Assembly (NCBI GenBank): GCA_016647705.1
Contig: CM028336.1
Coordinates: 434,001-498,000 of the forward strand
Length of the DNA stretch: 64,000 nucleotides
Direction of reading: 5' to 3'
Source: Eucommia ulmoides
Taxonomy: Eukaryota; Streptophyta; Magnoliopsida; Garryales; Eucommiaceae
Part shown: in pieces, positions 56,361 to 64,000 of the stretch
How the letters are laid out: every line of letters starts with the position of its first letter
How positions within the stretch are numbered: position 1 is the stretch's first letter
Position numbers and translations under genes: made by a program
Notes under the pieces: model-generated
Database searches by the model: none
What the model was told of the DNA's origin: nothing
The model's input: only the letters and a program-made list of their open reading frames with translations

Positions 56361-59094
56361 TTAATTGGGCGTATGACGGGGTCGGGATGGACACCTCCGC
56401 CTATCATGTCCAGTTTGAGAATATAAACCACAACAATTTGTCATTATTCTCCGCGATTGATCCATCTCGTTTTGAATGTGAGTGAAATTTGGTCGACCAC
56501 GATGAACAACCCGAAGTCTGTCATGATCTGGAATAAGGTTCGAAAAATTGGTCTCTGGCCAGTAGTCCTCGTGAATAATCGGGCGAAACGATGACTCCCA
56601 TGCCATCAATTGGTTTGTCATTGTGTACTCAGCTGTAATATAGCGAAATGCATCAACTCCACTATACTTGGTGGCCGCAAGCATGCGAGAGCACGGATAT
56701 CGCCAATTTTTATACTTTCCACATGTGCAATTAGCGTCATCACCTAATGTGACTTCATGAGCGATCAGGCCCCCAATGAGAGTCTTTCTAGTTTTCACGT
56801 GGTATATCATGTTCTCCCTAGAAAAAAAAATTATATTACATTAAATATGTGTCGATGCAGTTATATGTAACATGAAAATAATTAAAAAATAATAAATTAC
56901 CGATTGAATATTTGAACTTCGTATGTTTTAGACTTGGCTTGAGATTTCAGTATTTTCTCAACGACGTGTTTAACATATACATAACCATCGGCCGAGTCCT
57001 TTAGAGCTTGTTGTCGACCAATATCAAAGTATTTAACCATCCTGTAGAACGTAATCTTCACGGATGCAGTAATTGGAACATTTCTTGCACCCTTCAAACA
57101 GTTGTTAAATACCTCTGCATAATTGGTCGTCATCACTCCCCAACGCTTACCATCGTCGTGTGCCCTGGTCCATTTATAAGGTGGATGACTGCTCAACCAT
57201 GCATGCGCCTGAACATTATTTTTTTGATCTCTTCCATGATAGCATTATATTTTCGAATTTGTGTCGCAGCACCCGCATTCCAAGCAAGATCTTTGAGATG
57301 CTGATTTTTAGCAATCTTGTTGAAATTGCTGCAAAGGTGACGCAAACAAAATCGATGATGTCGGACAGGCTCATTTTGTTGATTAAGCCAAATACTGTCA
57401 ACCGCACTAGTAATGCCGCCGTGTCTGTCCGATATCAATGTTACCTCAGGGCGATTTTCGACAATATGCCTCTTAAGCATGTAGATGAACCATCGCCAGC
57501 ATCGGTAGTCCTCTGTCGGTACGATGGCGAAAGCCAATAGATAGCACTTGTTAGACGGCGTCATTCCAATGGCGATTAAAATCTTTCCCTCGTATTTACC
57601 ATACAAGTGCGTCCCGTCGATGGTGATTACGGGGCGATAATAACGCCATCCGTCAACTAAAGTTTTGAATGCCCAAAATACCATGTCGAACGTCTTGTAG
57701 GCAGGCATATCAGTCGACACAGTCCTCCACTCGACAATCGTTCCCGGATTATAGTGCTGCAACGCGAACATAAATTTCGGCAACTTCTGATAAGATTCGT
57801 CCCGATCTCCGAACAAGGTCTCGATGGCTTTAGCTCTAGCCATCCAAGCTTTTCGGTAGGAGATGGTAAATCCCTGAGACTCCTTGACGTAAGCCACAAT
57901 CACGCCAATTTTCAATTCTGGATCCTGTTCGACTTGTCCAAGTATTAGGTTCGCAATGAGTCCATAATCCAGATTTTTATGATCTACAGTAGTATGATTA
58001 TAAAAACATGTGTGTTGCCCTTCATACTCCGTATTCTGAAACATGCCGTGACTTTTTTTTCTACCCGCCCGCAACCTCCAACTGCATCCATGCAAACAAT
58101 GAACTGACCAGACCTTTTTGTTCATTTCCAACACACGAAACTCTTTGTTTTTCTTCACGTGGTAATATTTAACGGCCTGCTGCACATGTTCCTTATCCTT
58201 AAAGACCATACCAACACGAAATTCGTCCATCTCTGGTGTCCAAAATTTTTTCCGCAATTTCGACTCGTATTTTGCCATATCATCGTCGTCACCCCATTCC
58301 AAGTTATTGAAAAATGGAATATCCCTTTCCAACGACAATTGTTGATTCTCACTACCTTGCCCACTAGGCCCAGCATCTACAACTTCGTCTGGGTCAAATG
58401 CAACATCTGCATCTAACTCTTCCTCTGACACATCATGACGACTATCAATTGTATCAAACTCACCACCATAATTACTTGTGTCATGTTGCGGTGGACTAGT
58501 CGGTGAATAATGGTGATGTGGAAGACCAGAGCTGGTACCCTGATCATGATCAGATTGGGGGTGCGGCATGGGAGTACTGTGGGAATTATATTGTTCTGGA
58601 ATGTAAGGGGGTGGGACAATATAATTAGACTGGACTGCTTGGGGGAAGGTGCCAAAAAATTGGCCATCAGATTGGCTACTGTACGGATTAAAACTATGAC
58701 TCAATAAGTTGGTAAAATGACCACTTCCAGGGAAAAAATTCGAACCATCAGCAAATGCTCGTTCTACCTCTACATACACTTCAACAGCAAGAAGCGAGGG
58801 TATGTAAAGTGGTAACTCAAGTACTTGATTTAATGCTGAGTCATCCCCGATAGAAAATAGGGTATATTTATAATTCGCCCCGAAAAGTGCCATCGGCATC
58901 CTACACTTCAGTTCCAAATTCCCATCAGTCTCATTCTCAAGAACACACGGTTTTATCATCTCAATTAATTCATCTAAGGTTGTTCCCCTATGGACAACCA
59001 AAGATTTTATAGCTGATGTACTGTAACTAATCCCGAATTCAGTACCTTCCAATATTCTACCACCCCAATACAATAACAAACGGACGTGATCCAT
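56361..59094 (-). pseudogene. mudrA: mudrA-type MULE transposase with a homopolymer frameshift
   Basis: Codons run 59094-57193 and, one frame away, 57217-56901, then after an intron (56900-56818) 56817-56361. Order: PB1-like N-terminus (LLLYWGGRILEG), acidic linker, MuDR DNA-binding domain (FRVGMVFKDKEHVQQAVKYY), transposase core with first Asp (ITIDGTHLYGKYEGKILIA), second Asp (TLISDRHGGITSAVDSIW) and Glu (TTNYAEVFNNCLKG), SWIM-type finger (CTCGKYKNWRYPCSR) and a terminal knuckle (CCGLYSQTGHDRRRC). The frame breaks at a run of seven A on the coding strand (57225-57219); one more A would restore it. The SWIM His is Arg and a knuckle Cys is Tyr. Confidence 0.9.
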
Positions 59095-59189
59095 TTCAAG
59101 CGGCTATCATTTCAAAAGGCAAAACAAAACAAGAAAATAATATCATCAACTAAAACTCAATCATAAAAGTATGTTCTTATACCAATATT

Positions 59190-61350
59190 TACAGTGTTAA
59201 TTTTTTATGGCTTTGAGTATGTTTTAAACCAATATATATATTTTTCTAATTTGCATAATTTTGAGGAGTCAAAGTGCTCAATTTTTAATTAAAAATTGAT
59301 AATTAAACAACTACATTTATAAATTTAACTAACTAATTCACAATTTTAACTAAATAAAAAAAAAAAATAAACAACTAACAATTTATTTTAAAACAATAAA
59401 ATAAATTTTATATTTTTCTAATTGTCATACTTTGAAGGGTCAAAGTGGATTTTTTTAATTAAACTCAAATTAACTTACAATTTATTTTAAACCAATATAT
59501 ATATTTTTCTAATTTGCATAATTTTGAGGGGTCAAAGTGCACAATTTTTAATTTACAATTTATAAATTAAACAACTACATCCCTAAATTTAACTTAAAAT
59601 TTAACTAACTAATTCACAATTTTAACTAAATCAATAAAAATACACAACTAACAATTTATTTTAAAACAATAAAATAAATTTTATATTTTTTTAATTGTCA
59701 TACTTTGAAGGGTCAAAGTGAATTTTTTTAATTAAACTCAAATTAACTTACAATTTATTTTAAACCAATATATATATTTTTCTAATTTGCATAATTTTGA
59801 GGGGTCAAAGTGCACAATTTTTAATTTAAAATTTATAAATTAAACAACTACATTCCTAAATTTAACTTAAAATTTAACTAACTAATTCACAATTTTAACT
59901 AAATCAATAAAAATACACAACTAACAATTTATTTTAAAACAATAAAATAAATTTTATATTTTTCTAATTGTCATACTTTGAAGAGTCAAAGTGGATTTTT
60001 TTAATTAAACTCAAATTAACTTACAATTTATTTTAAACCAATATATATATTTTTCTAATTTGCATAATTTTGAGGGGTTAAAGTGCACAATTTTTAATTT
60101 AAAATTTATAAATTAAACAACTACATTCCTAAATTTAACTAACTAATTCACAATTTTAACTAAATCAATAAAAATAAACAACTAACAATTTATTTTAAAA
60201 CAATAAAATAAATTTTATATTTTTTTAATTGTCATACTTTAAAGGGTCAAAGTGAATTTTTTTAATTAAACTCAAATTAACTTACAATTTATTTTAAACC
60301 AATATATATATATATTTTTCTAATTTGCATAATTTTGAGGGGTCAAAGTGCACAATTTTTAATTTAAAATTTATAAATTAAACAACTACATTCCTAAATT
60401 TAACTTAAAATTTAACTAACTAATTCACAATTTTAACTAAATCAATAAAAATACACAACTAACAATTTATTTTAAAACAATAAAATAAATTTTATATTTT
60501 TCTAATTGTCATACTTTGAAGGGTCAAAGTGGATTTTTTTAATTAAATTCAAATTAACTTACAATTTATTTTAAACCAATATATATATTTTTCTAATTTG
60601 CATAATTTTGAGGGGTCAAAGTGCACAATTTTTAATTTAAAATTTATAAATTAAACAACTACATTCCTAAATTTAACTTAAAATTTAACTAACTAATTCA
60701 CAATTTTAACTAAATCAATAAAAATAAACAACTAACAATTTATTTTAAAATAATAAAATAAATTTTATATTTTTCTAATTGTCATACTTTGAAGGGTCAA
60801 AGTGGATTTTTTAATTAAACTCAAATTAACTTACAATTTATTTTAAACCAATATATATATTTTTCTAATTTGCATAATTTTGAGGGGTCAAAGTGCACAA
60901 TTTTTAATTTAAAATTTATAAATTAAACAACTACATTCCTAAATCTAACTTAAAATTTAACTAACTAATTCACAATTTTAACTAAATCAATAAAAATAAA
61001 CAACTAACAATTTATTTTAAAATAATAAAATAAATTTTATATTTTTCTAATTGTCATACTTTGAAGGGTCAAAGTGGATTTTTTTAATTAAACTCAAATT
61101 AACATACAATTTATTTTAAACCAATATATATATTTTTCTAATTTGCATAATTTTGAGGGGTCAAAGTGCACAATTTTTAATTTAAAATTTATAAATTAAA
61201 CAACTACATTCCTAAATTTAACTTAAAATTTAACTAACTAATTCACAATTTTAACGAAATCAATAAAAATACACAACTAACAATTTATTTTAAAACAATA
61301 AAATAAATTTTATATTTTTCTAATTGTCATACTTTGAAGGGTCAATTACA
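59190..61350. repeat. 273-bp tandem array upstream of the MULE transposase
   Basis: About eight units. The phrase GAGGGGTCAAAGTGC recurs at 59526, 59799, 60072, 60337, 60610, 60882 and 61155 (spacing 272-273, once 265), with a diverged unit at about 59262. Each unit also holds a related half ('ctttgaagggtcaaagtgga'), so the 273-bp unit is a doubled ancestor of about 137 bp. It ends about 100 bp from the transposase start codon. Confidence 0.92.
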
Positions 61351-62629
61351 TTCATAAATTAAACTAACTAATTAACAATTTTAACTAAATTTAAGAAAAA
61401 AAAAAAAAAAAAAAAAAAACCAACTAACAATTTATTTTAAAATAATACATTAAATTTTATATTTTTCTAAAACAATACATTAAATTATATATTTTTGTAA
61501 TTGTCATATTTTGAGGGGTCAAAATATATTTTTTTTAATTAAACAACTAAATTCAAAAAATAAAGTCAAATTAAGTTAGAATTTATTTTAAACCAATATA
61601 TTTTAGTTTTAATTTTTATAATTTGTCAAATTTTGAGGTGTCAAAGTGCACAATTTTTAATTAAAATTTTATAATTAAACAACTAAATTCATAAATTAAA
61701 CTAAATAATTCAATATTTTAACTAAATTAAAAAAAACAAAAACAAATAACAATTTATTTTAAAACTTTTCTAAAACAATACATTAAATCATATATTTTTC
61801 TAATTGTTATACTTTAAGGGGTCAAAGTGTATTTTTCTAACTAACTAACAATATTTTTAAATAATATATTAATCTATATTTTTCTACACATGTGAAAGGG
61901 GCCATAGTGTAATTTTTAATTTAACAACTAAATTAACAAATTAAATTAACTAACTAATTTACAAATTAATTTAACTAACGAACCAACAAATTAAACAAGT
62001 AAACTAACTAACAAAATAAACAAAATTAACTAACAAATTAGACAAGTAACAAATTAAAATTAAACTATCCTCTAATGTTTTTTTCATGTTTAAAAAAAAT
62101 TAAATTAACAACTAAACTAACTAATTTATTAAATAGTGTATTATATAATGTGTAAAAAACAAGTAATCAATGAAACTAACAAACAAAAAAATTAAACAAA
62201 AAAATTAAACTAATAATTAAACAAGTAAGTAAAAAATATATTAATCTAATTAACAAATAAATTAAAAAAATTAAAATAAACTTACCTTTTGTAGTAGGAG
62301 GAAGAAGTTGTGAAGTTGTGAAATTTGTCAAAGATTGATGAACAATCTTCGTTAAATTTTTACACAAAAAATAGAATGATCAAAATTTGTGAAATTGAGG
62401 AAGGAACAAGGAGATGGAGAAGGGAAAGGAGAAGGAGAAGGTCGAGAGTTGTATGAAATGGAGAAGGCCATTGGGGTTTATATGGGCTTAGCCGGTAGGG
62501 GTTTGGCGGGAGGGGGGGGTGGGGGGGGTTTTTCAAAACTGAACTGCATAAAGCAGCTGAATCAACTGCTTTATGCAGGTGACAGGGCATAGAGCAACCG
62601 GTCACGGTCCGTGACCGGCTGCTCTTAGG
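61351..62629. other. MULE AT-rich spacer and right subterminal region
   Basis: 61351-62280 is A/T-rich with decayed relatives of the 273-bp unit ('ttgaggggtcaaaatatatt', 'aaggggtcaaagtgtatttt'). 62395-62460 is purine-rich. 62546-62625 has two perfect-stem palindromes (TGCATAAAGCAG...CTGCTTTATGCA and GGTCACGGTCCGTGACC). The transposase promoter is expected on the minus strand near 59.1-59.3 kb. Confidence 0.55.
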
Positions 62630-62826
62630 TTCCTGGGGTTGGTAACCCCGGGACATTATGTCCAAAAAAAAAAAAAAATTTAAAAGGAAGATCTCGGGAT
62701 TGGCAATCCCAGGATCTCAGTTCTCGGGATTACCAACCCCGAAATACGCGAGTTTTGTATATTAGTTGGAATAGATCCGTTGTTAGATTTTATTTTATTT
62801 TTATATATTTATTACGTAAAGAACTC
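62630..62826 (-). repeat. MULE right terminal inverted repeat
   Basis: Reverse-complement partner of 52816-53010, ending TTACGTAAAGAACTC at the GTTTTCTTCC target duplication. Confidence 0.88.
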
Positions 62827-62836
62827 GTTTTCTTCC

Positions 62837-64000
62837 TTCCGGTACGCAACTGGACTAACAGCACAGCTCTCTACAGTAGAAATGGGCGTCACGTGAATGC
62901 ACCGTTCCACACGTCGAACCAAGAGAAAGCCCCTCCTCTCGAGGCTCCACCCTTTCCATTTTTGAAATTCATCACGCCATCAATTTGTCGAAGCATTAGC
63001 AAGCAATAATCTCAATCCTTGAGCCAGTTTCTGCTTCAATTCGTGATCGCTCCCGATCTCAGATCTCTCCGCCGGTGTTTTGCGTCGGATTTCTCTGATT
63101 TGGAGATCTCTCCGCTTTTGATTCGATGTCGGTTAGTGTTCAAACTCTCTCCGGATATATGCTTGTTTGCATTTTATTTTTGTAATTTAATTTTTCGTCG
63201 GTTGATGCTCGGATCAACATGCACTTGTTCTGTTGCTGAGATAATTGAAAGTCGGATTGGTTGCGTTACTGTTGGATTCGATCGTTCTTTTCTGTTTGTT
63301 TGTTTGTTTAATCAAGTGAATAAGTGATGCATATGCTTTGACTTCAGAGTAGTTGATACCTTAGGTTTTCTAGATCTGTTGATTTTTTTCATGTTTTTTT
63401 TTCCCCGGACATGCTTGAAGAGGATCATACTGCCTACTCCAATGGAGAAAAATGATTGGAAGCTTGAAATGATTCGCTCAGTTATAAGGTTTTTGTAGTG
63501 GTATTGGTTTGTTCTTGGTCATATTGAATGAGATGCAGCTGATATGCCCTTGTTTCCTTGAATTAATGACCTCGTTGAATCAGATTCAATGTTGTAAGGA
63601 ATGTTAAAGTTTAGACAAATGTCAGACTGAAATGGAAGACGTGCGTGCTTTCGAATAGCTAGTATAATTCACAACTTCATAGTGTATATTCATGTTCTCT
63701 GGCGACTATGTGTTCTCTATATTAATAGTTTCCAGTGCTGGTGTTATGCTTGAAACCAATTCAGTTCAGGTGTGTGGGATTTAGCGATACACACATATTT
63801 GTTAATAATTCCTCAACTGTTCTGCAAACTCTATAGTAGTATGGTGAGTAAAGCCCACCATCGTTACATTTAAAAGTTATTGGCTGAAGATATTAAGTGA
63901 TAGATTAATTTAGGCCATCTCCCGAGTGATAATGGCTATCTACTCCTTCTGTGCACTGGAGTAGATGCTGAAGTGTCTATCGACATAGTCCCCCCTGAAG
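62837..64000 (+). promoter_or_regulatory. Probable promoter and 5' leader of a gene beyond the window
   Basis: Base composition rises sharply after the MULE. A G-box CACGTG lies at 62890-62895. It is followed by a CT-rich, GC-richer leader-like stretch (62920-63131: 'gatctcagatctctccgccg') that ends at a plausible splice donor GTTAGT (63132). After that the sequence looks like a T-rich first intron. No protein-coding exon is seen before the window ends, so the coding part would start beyond 64000. This is inferred from texture only. Confidence 0.4.

Larger units (their letters stand above)
52816..62826 (-). mobile_element. 10-kb Mutator-like element (MULE) with transposase and plant mobile domain gene
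   Basis: Exactly 10,011 bp between 10-bp target duplications GTTTTCTTCC (52806-52815 and 62827-62836). Terminal inverted repeats begin GAGTTCTTTACGTAATAAAT and are similar over about 195 bp. On the minus strand: mudrA-type transposase (59094-56361), then a plant-mobile-domain gene (56241-53836). Between the transposase start and the right end is a 273-bp tandem array. Subterminal regions carry iterated GC-rich palindromes. Host DNA on either side rejoins cleanly across the duplication. Coding lesions suggest it is no longer autonomous, but intact ends could be moved in trans. Confidence 0.92.

Noticed and set aside
59190..61350. CRISPR-like array
   Set aside because: Units are long, contiguous tandem copies without unique spacers, in a plant nuclear genome.
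62755..63327. Short plus-strand frames of 84 and 102 codons at the right end
   Set aside because: They cross leader-like sequence and a probable splice donor; no recognisable protein.
1..64000. tRNA genes
   Set aside because: Only tRNA-like A/B box remnants within SINE-like repeats were seen; no full cloverleaf could be built by eye.

Overview
This window is nuclear DNA from a flowering plant, most likely a eudicot. Evidence: genes with many short exons and AT-rich introns, plant-specific families (DEMETER-type DNA glycosylase, class A1 heat shock factors, plant mobile domain), many plant transposons (copia, TRIM, MITE, SINE, Helitron, MULE), and a small piece of plastid 23S rRNA gene. The species cannot be named from the sequence.

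Layout. 1-5.2 kb: gene-poor, with a LINE RNase H fragment, a tandem repeat and a plastid rDNA insertion. 5.2-13.9 kb (minus): a DEMETER/ROS1-type 5-methylcytosine DNA glycosylase of about 18 exons, catalytically intact but with an aberrant last exon, and a TRIM element in one intron. 13.9-27.5 kb: AT-rich intergenic DNA with SINE-like copies, G/C-tracts, a nested LTR cluster (19.3-22.2 kb) and a Helitron (24.0-26.1 kb) holding a C2H2 zinc-finger fragment. 27.6-32.9 kb (minus): a 12-exon gene for a plastid-directed protein-kinase-fold protein lacking the catalytic Asp. 37.0-38.7 kb (plus): a damaged HSFA1-type gene. 39.1-43.6 kb (minus): a broken partial copy of the kinase-fold gene, split by a 3.18-kb copia element whose left LTR is inverted. 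46.2-48.1 kb (plus): an intact HSFA1-type gene. 52.8-62.8 kb: a 10-kb MULE with exact target duplication, a mudrA-type transposase, a plant-mobile-domain gene, a 273-bp tandem array and iterated GC-rich palindromes near both ends. 62.8-64 kb: probable promoter and leader of a gene beyond the window.

The main structural story is a tandem duplication of a [kinase-fold gene 5' half + HSFA1] block. A member of the same TRIM family sits in intron 7 of the kinase-fold gene (29.85 kb) and just 3' of the second HSF (48.5 kb). The copy at the junction (39.1 kb) looks like a hybrid of the two. This is what unequal crossing-over between TRIM copies would leave. Afterwards the unit-1 HSF lost its C-terminal export signal and changed an invariant DNA-binding residue, while the unit-2 kinase copy became a pseudogene.

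The three protein functions are independent: DNA demethylation in the nucleus, an unknown plastid role, and heat-stress transcription. No operon-like logic applies. All exon boundaries were read by eye from splice consensus and conserved protein motifs, and need transcript support.
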